Translations under genes and position numbers: made by a program
NCBI RefSeq assembly: GCF_026151205.1
Contig: NC_087072.1
Span: 722,875 to 786,874, forward strand
DNA from: Bolinopsis microptera
Taxonomy: Eukaryota; Ctenophora; Tentaculata; Lobata; Bolinopsidae
Direction of reading: 5' to 3'
Length of the DNA: 64,000 nt
Part shown: positions 1 to 12,800 of the stretch, piece by piece
Layout of the letters: each line of letters opens with the position of its first letter
Numbering within the stretch: the first letter of the stretch is position 1
Notes under the pieces: generated by a model
Databases searched by the model: none
What the model was told of the DNA's origin: nothing
Seen by the model: the letters and a program-made list of their open reading frames with translations, nothing else

Positions 1-686
1 CGCAATGTCGGCGAATGAAGCAAGGCAGTTCTTAAGCATTTGGAGCTAGGCCTCGGAATTTTTTTTGCGTTTTTGCTTGGCCACACAAGAATCTACAATA
101 ACAAAATATCTGAAGCCCTTCAAAATAGTGTGTTACAAAATTTTACAAACAAATATTTTAAAGTGGCTTTCTCCTACAACCAACAAGTAAAACATGGCCA
201 GCTTGCACCATCTGTCGTAGATATCACAAATGATTATATGTGCCTTGCACATATATAATATATTCCAAATCTCAATGGTATTTAATTCATGATAAACGTT
301 GATAAATATTTAAATATTATAAACAGACAAACATGAATATTTGCTAACGCAAGGTACTCTCTTTCTCCGTCCTCACTAATATGTGTTGCCACTGACCTCC
401 TTTATAAGGAAACTCTGTCATTACCCGGCCCTTTACCCTCCTCGAGACTATAAGGGATTGTTCACATATAATATACATAACTACGAACACCAGCAGAAGG
501 GGTAAAGAGTTTGGAAAAGGTTGCGCTAGTGTACTTTCTACATAATTGCATTGTAAAAGTCATGATCTGGCTTACGTAAAATATGAACCATCCCTTACTG
601 TACCGAGTCAGTTACTATGGTTACCAGTCAGTTACTATAGGTATCAGTCAGTTAACAACTCCTAACATCTCCTCCGCACTCCGCAG
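1..686. other. Intronic or 5' flanking sequence of the MED12-like gene
   Basis: AT-rich with no convincing exon. Bases 608-653 carry GTTACTATGGTTACC-type motifs, like those at 2498-2600. The only ORFs are short and lack family marks. Confidence 0.5.
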
Positions 687-847
687 GTCAATGATGACAC
701 TGTCCATGGACATGATGAACCGGTTCGCGGGACTGAAGAAGTTCGTGACAGTACCACTGGACATCTACCTGTGTATTACTGCAGTTCTGAAGAAGTACCA
801 GACCTGCCTGCTTATCTCAGAGCGAGATACTGAGTTCGTGTTTGACG
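687..847 (+). CDS. MED12: MED12-like exon a
   Basis: The acceptor is ctccgcag and the donor is GACG|gtgggt. The exon reads through [19 protein letters not shown] and then [19 protein letters not shown] to EFVFD, an amphipathic helical segment. It begins in phase 2 and ends in phase 1. The last 27 bases and the donor are the seed of the 62-bp array that follows. The preceding exons are outside the window. Confidence 0.6.
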
Positions 848-3800
848 GTGGGTAACAATCTAGCTATTATATATTATCTACTAGCGAGATACTGAGTTCG
901 TGTTTGACGGTGGGTAACAATCTAGCTATTATATATTATCTACTAGCGAGATACTGAGTTCGTGTTTGACGGTGGGTAACAATCTAGCTATTATATATTA
1001 TCTACTAGCGAGATACTGAGTTCGTGTTTGACGGTGGTTAACAATCTAGCTATTATATATTATCTACTAGCGAGATACTGAGTTCGTGTTTGACGGTGGG
1101 TAACAATCTAGCTATTATATATTATCTACTAGCGAGATACTGAGTTCGTGTTTGACGGTGGGTAACAATCTAGCTATTATATATTATCTACTAGCGAGAT
1201 ACTGAGTTCGTGTTTGACGGTGGGTAACAATCTAGCTATTATATATTATCTACTAGCGAGATACTGAGTTCGTGTTTGACGGTGGGTAACAATCTAGCTA
1301 TTATATATTATCTACTAGCGAGATACTGAGTTCGTGTTTGACGGTGGGTAACAATCTAGCTATTATATATTATCTACTAGCGAGATACTGAGTTCGTGTT
1401 TGACGGTGGGTAACAATCTAGCTATTATATATTATCTACTAGCGAGATACTGAGTTCGTGTTTGACGGTGGGTAACAATCTAGCTATTATATATTATCTA
1501 CTAGCGAGATACTGAGTTCGTGTTTGACGGTGGGTAACAATCTAGCTATTATATATTATCTACTAGCGAGATACTGAGTTCGTGTTTGACGGTGGGTAAC
1601 AATCTAGCTATTATATATTATCTACTAGCGAGATACTGAGTTCGTGTTTGACGGTGGGTAACAATCTAGCTATTATATATTATCTACTAGCGAGATACTG
1701 AGTTCGTGTTTGACGGTGGGTAACAATCTAGCTATTATATATTATCTACTAGCGAGATACTGAGTTCGTGTTTGACGGTGGGTAACAATCTAGCTATTAT
1801 ATATTATCTACTAGCGAGATACTGAGTTCGTGTTTGACGGTGGGTAACAATCTAGCTATTATATATTATCTACTAGCGAGATACTGAGTTCGTGTTTGAC
1901 GGTGGGTAACAATCTAGCTATTATATATTATCTACTAGCGAGATACTGAGTTCGTGTTTGACGGTGGGTAACAATCTAGCTATTATATATTATCTACTAG
2001 CGAGATACTGAGTTCGTGTTTGACGGTGGGTAACAATCTAGCTATTATATATTATCTACTAGCGAGATACTGAGTTCGTGTTTGACGGTGGGTAACAATC
2101 TAGCTATTATATATTATCTACTAGCGAGATACTGAGTTCGTGTTTGACGGTGGGTAACAATCTAGCTATTATATATTATCTACTAGCGAGATACTGAGTT
2201 CGTGTTTGACGGTGGGTAACAATCTAGCTATTATATCTCTATTTGCCTGAGGGTATCTTGAGTCAGTAAGGCCTTGAGTCATGCCTTACCATAATATCTG
2301 ATCACTTTGAAATTGTAGAATGATGCCGTTATTTTACCTTCACACACTCCAACATTATGCTGACCGTAGTGGTAGACTGTATAGTAGTAAACTGCGTCCG
2401 TTCACACGATATTTGGCAAATAAGTAAATCGTGATAATTACATCATTTCACTGAGTAGTCCCAGGTTTGACGGGCCACATCAGCTGTGATGTCACCTTAG
2501 TTACTATGGTTACCAGCCAGTTACTATGGTTACCAGTCAGTTACTATGGTTACATGCCAGTTACTATGGTTACCAGCCAGTTACTATGGTTATCAGCCAG
2601 CTCGCCTAAACTAGAAACTCTTTTTACGATAGTTCACTGGAAATAAAACTTGACGAGTACCGAGAAGGATATAAAATGGAATATTTATGTTGCGACAGTA
2701 GTTAGTAAACCTGTTCGCAGAAGCAGCTCATCCTATTTGTAAACCGCTGTTACATTTATTCTTAAATTGAGTAACGTCAGCATCTCTCAAGTTGAGTAAC
2801 GTCAGCATTTCTTTATGTTTGACAAGTTTATTTAAAGAGTTTTATAGGATCCCTCTCAAGCAAGCAACCATATTAGCAGTTCAGCAACCATATTAGCAGT
2901 TCAGCAACCATATTAGCAGTTCAGACACGATGTTTAATAATATTACTGGCTAGTCGTCTCTGGTCATTAGAATATTAGAATATTTCGAATAGAATAATAA
3001 AATCTCTCATTTTACGATATTATTGACATCAAACTACCCAATAATGGTTAAGAGGGTGTTACGCTATGTTACTATGGTTACAATAATGGTTAACCACGAG
3101 GGTTATATTTTGAGTATGAGGTTTGTTAGTATGACGTTAATTTCTTATTACAACCACTTGTTGCCACTTCCGCCCAGAATCTTTGACGTGCGTCAAATGT
3201 CACGTCAAACATCTGGAGCCCTAGTGCTCAGTAGGGCTAGACTGGTTAGATATTACTCTGAACCTAGTAACCTTAGTAACCTAGTAACCTGTTAACCTGG
3301 TAACCTGGTAACCTTGTTGCTTGCACAAGAGCAATTCTAATTGCAAATCATAATTTCAAACTCAGCTTAAACATTGATATTAGATATGTACATGGCATAT
3401 ACAATGAATATTCAATATGAATTACATTTCAGATATGTGAATGACTGAATCGCTTGTAAACATTTTAAATTGTTTGGACGTTGGACACTTTTAGATAATA
3501 ATCATGGTATGAGAACCTTTCGTGCTTCATCAACCCGCGTTAATACCTGCCCTAAACAGTAAACATGGTACCTGCCCTAAACATGGTACCTGCCCTAAAC
3601 AGAATAGTTTGGACTTCATGTATATACCACGAAGAGGGTGTTTCACGCTAAACCAGCCAGTTACTATGCATGTATGGTTACGCTAAAATCAATAGTTGGA
3701 AATCCCATACACCGACTAAATATCTATTTTAAGTCTACCTACCAACTAAGTAAATAAAATAAAGTACGCCAAAGCTCTTAAATAGTTTGTTTTGCTGGAA

Positions 3801-6800
3801 CCATTGTTAGTCGTGGTCCCGGCAGTGTTAGCAAGTCCTGGTCCATGCAAAAAATAAGTGCCGGTCAATATTTGCATGTGATGTCACATGTGATGGTATG
3901 TTTTGAGAGAGATGTCACATGTGGCATCTCTCAAAACACTTGTTCTTGAACGGAAGGAGCATTTTAATATTGAACCACCCGCGATGTTCTTCATGATTGT
4001 CATAGAACGGTTGAAATTTCTTTCACCGCTAGCAATTAGATAAACGTCACTGAATGGATTCTACAAAAATACCTGGAAATTGAAGTTTGATGAACTGTCA
4101 TATAAACATCACCAAAACATCAGGATCGTGATGAAATAAAGTGGTTTGATCAATGTTTGTAGACATATTAATTACCATGGTAACCATGTGACTTGATTTA
4201 TTTCCATCCTGTCGGTGTTTGTTAAATGTTACTAAAATAAGAAACTGTTTAATATACTCCGGTGACTGGTCCTGACTGAGGCAGTGTCAGTGCTGTGAGG
4301 TCCTGTAGGCTGGTCTGGAAAGGTCACGTTACATTAGTGCTTATTGATTTTCAAACAAATCAATGAGATAGGGGATGTTGTTTGAGATAACCTGTCGGAG
4401 CTTGATCGATTCTATTAAGTAGCCCTCCTGTTGAACCCGACAGAATTGCTCAATCTGTGGTGTGTCCCACAGATCTCATGTAAACGTCAACCCCCCCCCC
4501 CCCCCCCCCCCACGCATTAGAATCTGACAGCTTCATGTTCATTTCAGCCCTGTCCCGTTTAACTGAGAAAGACAGTCCGGTGAGTGCAGCTGAGAAGTGT
4601 ATCCTGGTGTACAGACAGGAGCTACACAAGGCCAGCCCTAAACTATCCAACAATCGAGAGGTGAACTTTAGATTAGGTTCTATACTTACAACTACTTATT
4701 AACTAAGTATTTACTTTTCATAGTTGAAGTAGCTGTTAGCAGCTATCATACTTCCCCAAGTAATAACTGCGTTATAATTTCTCTAATATCTACGCTGAAA
4801 CTTTTAATAACATCTATTTAGATCAGAGAGCAGGCACACGTTTAAAGAGCAGGCACACGTTTAAAATCGTGCAGACTAATTCTGTTCCACCTCCAGGAGC
4901 CCAACAGCCCGAAATACAGCAGTTCGAAGAAACAGAGACTGAAAGCGATTCCTAGCAACATCTCCCCTCACTCGGACACATTTAAAGACTCTATCAGTAA
5001 CCCGCGCCATGTCAATATCATGGAGATGTCCGACAAGGTAATTAGTAACCTGCCTGACTCCGGCTACCTTTTCATTAATTTGTCTCAGGGTCGTTCAACT
5101 GTAAGTTCTACTTCAGAGCCGGACTCGGATAGATATAATAACATAAACCCGCCACGCAAAGGGTTTATATAACAGATCATCCCGCGCTAGCGGGATGATC
5201 TGATAAACACATACGAGTGCGCGCAGCGCACGAGTTTTGTGTTAATATGTAATCCCGAAGCGCCAGCTGAGGGATTACATTTATTTAGCCCTGAGCGTGA
5301 AGTGTTTATGGATTATAATTATCTCCGGCGATTTCGACAAGGGATTTATACTTTAGAAGACTAACTGTACTGTCCGGAACACGATTGGAAAGCAGTTCAT
5401 CAATCTGAATGTCAAACCGATCTGTCATAGTGGAGCAATAGCTTGAACGTTAACAGGAACAAGAGCTGGAAGGAGAGCAAGCAAAACAATACTATTTTTA
5501 GGGCACGGACAAGGGTAGCTGGCTAGTCGCCAAATTCTCACGCCACGCGTTGGAGAAATTCCAAGAATTAGCTGCTTTGGCAACGTTCCCAGGAATTTGC
5601 GTGTAAAAGAAGTGGACGGTTACGATGTTTCATATCACGTGGTGCGCTTTCGTGTCACGTGGTATAGACTCGGCGTATGCTATTGGTGGCACGTGGTACG
5701 CACGTGACGCGCCCACGTGATCGCGCGTCTAACTGTTCTACTATTATCGAGTTCTAATCAGCAGTATCATTGATTATTGTAAGTCGGAGAATTGAATGAT
5801 AAACATCAGTTACGACTAAAAAGCGGGCCGGGTTTATACAAATTTCCGGGGCGGGATGATATCACCTTGAGATGTTTATCTAACAGCGGGCCGGGCTGAG
5901 TGATAATATGATCCCGCGTCGAAATCCCGGAGATATTTATATAGTCATAGAACTAGAAGCTGTCTTAAAAGACTAGAACAACTGTTTGTTTGTTTATAGA
6001 ACCCGTCCCCAATCACAGTGCTGGCAAGCACGAACGGTGTCTTTATTGGGGGTATACTATGTACCCCCTTTACTATTATAACCCCTTTGGTACTCGTCGG
6101 AAGCCTCTTTCGTGCATGCGAAGCGTGCACTCCGGCCGGAGGCGGCGGCCGAAGGCCGCCGCCTCCGGCAGGAGTTTTTCAGGCATTAAGACTCATCGGA
6201 AGTCGTTCAGCAGATTTATTTTTAGTTCAAAACATTCTAATTTGATGTCAAAGATGACAGGAATAAAAAATAGTTATGTTGAGATTTTTAAGAAATTTGC
6301 ATAAAATACTCGCCAGCACTGTTATACGAAATTCGGTAAAAAACCCAAAATCGCCATATTCAGGTGCCTTAAAAACCATGTTAAAATTGAGTTAGAGATC
6401 TGAAATTTTTCAGGGCGTCTAGACGTTGACCAAATCGACTGCAAATTAAAGTTTCAGGTTTCAGGAACATCGGGAAGTGGGTTTTCTAGAACCCCTGTTT
6501 TATGACAGATTGTCGTGATATCTATATACATATATATATATACATATATTCAGGGATAGACGCTTTGCCAGTCAATTGTAGCCTGTATTTAAGTGTCCAT
6601 AGATTCAAAAGTATAAAAGATACAGCCATTCCCGACCACAGGTCTTGCAAATAATTGTTTATACTTTAGTTTACATTGTATAAAAAAATTATTTGACGTC
6701 ATAAACACCCCTTGATGACGTCATCAAGTTAACCGTTTTTAAAACTTGATTTTTGACAAAGTAATAACTTTTAAAATTAATTTTAAACCATTAAGGAGTA

Positions 6801-9800
6801 ATTTTATTCAAAATCTGAGTAAATTTTCATCTTAGATAATTGTTCAAGCATTCTGAAAATCTATCGGAAAGTTTTTCTAGCTTGCTCCTTCATAAAGATA
6901 TTCGTCATTGAAGTTTGTGCTTTTTTGAAGAATTATTTTATAAAAACGTCAATTTTGCGATTTAGTATTCTCTGGTGTTGGGCCATGCCTTGGGTTGTGG
7001 AGCTCAGTTCTGCTTCCTATAGGTATAAATTGTGCATTAGGCTAGTTTTAAAGTTGAAAATCGAAAAGTTGCACACGTGGGGACACGCCCAAATTGATAG
7101 AAAATCGCTAAAATCACTTAAAATTGCTGTTTTCGTCATTTTCTGTCAACTTTAGAGTGCCGTTGTGATTACAGTTCTTCTTGAAATACTTTGAAACTTT
7201 GCATGCTTATCAAGCTATATATAAAACAATTACATGCAAAAATTTACGGCGATTCAATATTGGATGCGCACGCAACGTCCGCTCAAAGTTTGCACGTGCG
7301 AAAGGTGAGAATTTTGCTCATTCGTGATTTCCAACAAATTCTGCTTTGCCACGACAGTTTAATGTCATTATATATGAATTTAATGCCAACTTGAATGAGT
7401 ATTAAGTGGCATATTCAGTCAGTGATCGACCGATATGCTTCCCTAAACACAAGGAAATGTTTTTAAAGGAAAAATTTCGAAATCGTTGAAACTTCCTCCT
7501 TATTAATGAAGATATCAGTTTATATTTCGACTTTATAAAGTACCCTGACATTATAATCAAAAAGAGATGATATTTTACCAAAACCCATAATCATGGGTAG
7601 AGTGGACCGCTGTCAGTGTCTCTCTTTCCCAAACAAAAGGAAATGATATTAATTTGATTGACCGTTCTCAAATGCAAAATGATACCGAGAATGAAATCGG
7701 TCGCTCGCTTTTCCCATTCATTTACAATTGTAATAGATTAAGAAGAACTACCCAAAGGCAGCTGTACTCGGCAATGAAGATTCAATAAACTTCAGCTTGT
7801 TCAATAAGTAATAACTACCACCCTTGTCCCTTACCCCGAAATACTATCGACCCGAACGCAACCCAAAGAGATTTTTACAGCATCTGATTGATGTAATCAA
7901 TCGAAACTTAATTATACAATTCGTAAGCCGTGAATGAATGGGAAAAGCGAGCGACCGATTTCATTCTCGGTATCATTTTGCATTTGAGAACGGTCAATCA
8001 AATTAATATCATTTCCTTTTGTTTGGGAAAGAGAGACACTGACAGCGGTCCACTCTACCCATGATTATGGGTTTTGGTAAAATCTCGTATCGGAAAATGA
8101 CTAAACTCAGGTCTGAGTGTGAATACGGGTGGTACCTGCAAGAGTGTTCATTAAGCATTTAGAGTTCTGTAAAACTGCAGTTACAATTGTGCTAGAGTAT
8201 TTTTAGTATATACGATTGGTATCAGATATATATCCCTACATGCTTCCAAAATTTGTAAAGCCGTAGTAGACTAGAACAACTATTAATATCCTGAATTGAC
8301 CATGTCAAAATATATCAATCCTTGAATTCTTACTGTCATCAAGATGCAGTTAGGCCTAACCAGTTAGCCCTAACCAGTTAGGCCTAACTGCATCTTGGTG
8401 ACAGTTAGAATGGTTTCCGGAGTTTCCCAGTTTCACTGAAGTATTTCTCACTACCACTTGCCCGGTGACTGAAAGCTTCTGCCACCGTTTAAGTAATACT
8501 AATAGCGAGAAATCAGAAATGTTACTGTTAGCCAACAATACTTCGTTTGAGGAATAAACTGAAAATAGTTGCAAAAAGGATATTGCTGATTTTATAAGCT
8601 CTTAAAACAGAATTTAATCAAAAAAGAAACGGAGTTATAATTTTAATTTGCAAAAGTTTCACACGTGGAATTGAAGATTGCCCCCTTTTTAAGATTGCCC
8701 CCTTTTTAAGATTGCCCCCTTTTTAAGATGCCCCTTTTTAAGATTGCCCCCTTTTTAAGATGCCCCCTTTTTAAGATGCCCCCTTTTTAAGATGCCCCCT
8801 TTTTAAGATGCCCCCCTTTTAAGATTGCCCCCTTTTTAAGATGCCCCCTTTTTAAGATTGCCCCCTTTTTAAGATGCCCCCTTTTTAAGATGCCCCTTTT
8901 TAAGATGCCCCCTTTTTAAGATGCCCCCTTTTTAAGATTGCCCCCTTTTTAAGATGCCCCCTTTTTAAGATGCCCCTTTTTAAGATTGCCCCCTTTTTAA
9001 GATGCCCCCTTTTTAAGATGCCCCTTTTTAAGATTGCCCCCTTTTTAAGATGCCCCCTTTTTAAGATGCCCCTTTTTAAGATTGCCCCCTTTTTAAGATG
9101 CCTCTGAAATACAAAATCAAACGCTGTGTGTTCAGATCGGTAAGGACGAGACAGCAGGGCAGAGTTTCGTTTCCACGGTGATTGTGGAGGTGTGTTCCGG
9201 CTACAATAAACACAAACTCCCGGACCTTGTGAAACTGTGTGCGGAGCTCACTACTCAACACAACTACCTGGAGGCTATCTGGATATCTGCCATCAACTGC
9301 CCTCAGCAGTGCGGGTTAGAATTCATTTTTAAGTATTTCTCATAGGATTACTTACGGCGGTAGTTTCGCTAAAGTAACTCTGCTTTTATCTCTCGATTAA
9401 AAGATGAGTAACGACCACATCATAATATGTCCCAGTGACCCCACCCTAATATGTCCCAGTGACCCCACCCTAATATGTCCCAGTGACCCCACCCTAATCT
9501 GTGCTATGCCAGTACCACGAAACAATGTTTGGATCTTGAAAATGGGATAATACTGTCGAATTAAGAACAATGTTATGGTTCGTATATAGCTAGCTGACTG
9601 GTAGTTGGGTCCGAGTAGGTTTGGTTAATCTGCGGCCAAACTGGATACGAATTACATAATTACATAATTACATAATTCAAACGACAGATTGTTGTTTTCA
9701 AAGCTCTCTAATAACATGTGCTAAGCTTTGTTCAACAAGCGAGATAACAATCTGCAGTCTGAAGTTGTACGAAAATTTAAAATTATGAATATACCATAGT

Positions 9801-12800
9801 TTTTAGGTTACAGCGACAAGAATTGAGTAAAAACTTAATTCTAGAAATTAGCTCATATGAGAAGCAAATAATAGCTGAACTCCGAAAAGCCACTGATTTC
9901 GTGAATTCGACACCTTTCAGCAGCTTCAGTATTGCTTTCTTGCATTGTGGTTTGAACATTTTCAAATATTGGCATGACACTGAGCTGAGTCTAAAAACAA
10001 CTTTGAGTGCTTGAAGAATATTAAATTTCTATGTGTGGCAGTGTTGCAACCGTTAATTGGATGAGGGCTGCGACTCCTTCATAAAACCATTCATAGTGGA
10101 AAAGAATAATAAATTGGACAATATTATGCCGTTTATAATTGTGGTTAAAATCGAATAAAATGTCTGTTAAACTTTACTGTTGAAGTTAAGAAAGATTTAC
10201 TGCCAGCAGTAAGTTTTCCATCTTTTTGTTACCGGATACGATTATATTGGCATCATCTGCGTATAAAATAAACTTTGCCAGTGTGCTTATGCCAGGTAAG
10301 TCATTAATGTATAGGACAATGAGTAGAGGACCCAGGATGCTGCCTTGCGGTACTCCGTACTTCATATCTCTACACGAGGAATCAGCGCCATTATTTTACT
10401 GATATATTTGGCAATTTACCATATATTTATATTGCAGATCTCCTGTTGCAATGCTGTATCTTGTACAATGAATAGTTCATTTTGAGGGGAATAAATAAAT
10501 AAATAGCAACAACAATTACCCGCCAATGAAAGTAAAAATTAATAAACATGAACACGTTAATGATAATCGCATCAGCCAAAGCGTTTAAACAAAAATCTAG
10601 TTAAAATAAATATTTAAATCTCATAAAACCCCCGAAAATGGATCTTTAAAAGTAGGTTTGAAACTGCGGTCCTTATTATTTAAATGCACAAATGCACTTT
10701 CTCTATTATAATGCCACACAGCCATATCTTTCACTACCAATCAAAAACAACTAAAAATGAAATAGATCCGTTCCTTTGCTTTCGGTAACTTATTTAATCT
10801 TGTATTATGTATTATGTAATCTATAAAGATTGAATTGACCCATTATAATTTACCGATACGGATAAGTTTTGCTGCGAACATTTGTCAATGGATAGTCTCT
10901 GATTGATTCGACTCATAGCAAAGAACTCGGTAACAGTAGAATCCCTCTTGCTACATGATTTTCTGGGAGTTGCAATCTGCATGCTCTTCCTATGTATAAA
11001 TGTTTTGCAGCCAGGCATTCTCCAGAGGTAGAGGAGAGGGTTTATAGCCGCGTTCAGGGAGACGCTCATCAGGGACACAAAGTTGTCATAGTACAACATG
11101 TACTGACCGTTGTAGTCGAAGGAGTGGAAGTCAAACCTGTAGTCACAGTGATAGTCTATAGTCTGCAGGATCTCACTGACCACTAGGGGGACGTTGAGGA
11201 AGGTGTAGACCCCCGTGAAGAGGAGGATGGTCATGGTGGCTCTGTTGCGGGACTTCTGGAGCTCCTTCCTTCCTGAACCCTCTCGGACACACCCACTGTC
11301 CACTTTCTTTAATGTGATTCTGATGGAGAGGAGGACGCTGAAGAAGACAAAGAACATGGGCAGGACGAAGGTGAAGATGCGCACCACGTCACTCAGCAGC
11401 ATGATGTTCTTGTCAGTTATACTGGGGAAGAGTAAGACACATCTTGCCATGGGTCTCACAAAGTTCACATCTGCCCTCTGTTGGAATTGGAAGGCCACTG
11501 TTTGTCCTATCTGTAGGAGACAGTAGCCCAGGATAACGAGGAGTGAGGGGGCGACCCGCTGCTTGTTGAAGGGCTGCATGAGGTAGTAGGTCCGGGACCC
11601 GCAGAGCACCACCACTAGGAAGATGCTGAGGCGGGAGGTGAGGTGCCAAACATAGGTCCACACGTTACACATCACCTCGTTACCAAATATCAGACCAGGC
11701 TCGCGGGCGGACAGGAAGGAGACTCCTACTGCTAGAGACGCGATACTAGTCGCCATGTCCGTCAGAGATATTATCTTGTAGAGTGTGTTTGGGAGATCTT
11801 TATTCCGTGCCATGAAGTAACAGAGACTGAGGATGTTGCCGATAAGCCCGAAGAAGAAACAGAGACAGTAGACAACTCCGTAACCCATATCCAGAACGTT
11901 GGAATACTCGATCTCCTCCGTAGTGTAGAGTCCTGTCGGTGTCGGGCTGGTTGTCTGGTTCATAACTAACAAATATGTGGAAGTTAGTTACTAGTTCTGC
12001 TAGTTTAATTTACAGCAAAGGTGATCTAATTAATAGGCTATTGTATGTTGAATACTGAATAGGGCAAAACGCTGGAGTTTGACCATTCCGGCAATGAATT
12101 GATCCAGGATAAACTGAACAAATTAAATCTCTGAAAATATTTGAACAGAATCGTAAGGTTGAAGAAGTTAAGATAGCCTTCGATTTACACAAGTTGATAG
12201 CAACATATTTACAACCCATGTTTAGATTAAAATAGAACTGTAAGGTTGAAGAAGTTAAGATAGCCTTCGATTTACACAAGTTGATAGCGACATATTTACG
12301 ACCCATATTTAAACAGAACCGATTTACACAAGTTGACAGTAAGACTCGCGAGAGGGCAGTAAACGCTTGCAGAGTAGAGCGCTTTATAGCTCTCTCCCTC
12401 TCTCTCTCTCTCTCTGGTTACAGCGCTGCAACCACGACCACCTGACTCACTGGTTAATTCTGGACCACCCGCCACTTCACCACCCGTCAAATTGCAAAAC
12501 GCAAAGTTTTATGATCAAAGTAAATTCTTGCTGCTTCTACTGCCACCTTGAGGGTTATCTCATAACTCCGCAAGCGTTCTACTGCCACATTAAGTGGCAA
12601 TCCGGTTAGTAACCTCCGCTTCAGAAACACTTTGGCTGGATAATATGTGCAACTACAAAAACTATTTCTGTTTTATGGCTTAGCCATCCAATCAAATGGG
12701 GAGAAACCAGCGATGTGAATTCTAAACATAGACTGGCAAAAGTGAATAGTCATCAGACTTCTATCTTATTGAAAAGCGTTGTGATCGTTAGCCACATCTT

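Larger units (their letters stand above)
5038..9135. other. Intron c-d: palindrome-rich DNA and MITE-like elements
   Basis: No exon recognised. It holds a GC-rich island (5155-5945), a 15-bp perfect hairpin (6136-6168), a CRE-like palindrome (6711-6728), an inverted-repeat element (7572-8083), a palindrome (8330-8409) and a C/T-rich array (8677-9100). Confidence 0.6.

Noticed and set aside
820-2236. CRISPR-like regular array
   Set aside because: Repeats are contiguous with no unique spacers, in a eukaryotic gene. The same holds for the other arrays.
5990-6304. 104-codon ORF and the overlapping 75-codon ORF
   Set aside because: The Gly/Pro/Arg-rich part is simply the GC hairpin translated. 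No family is recognised.
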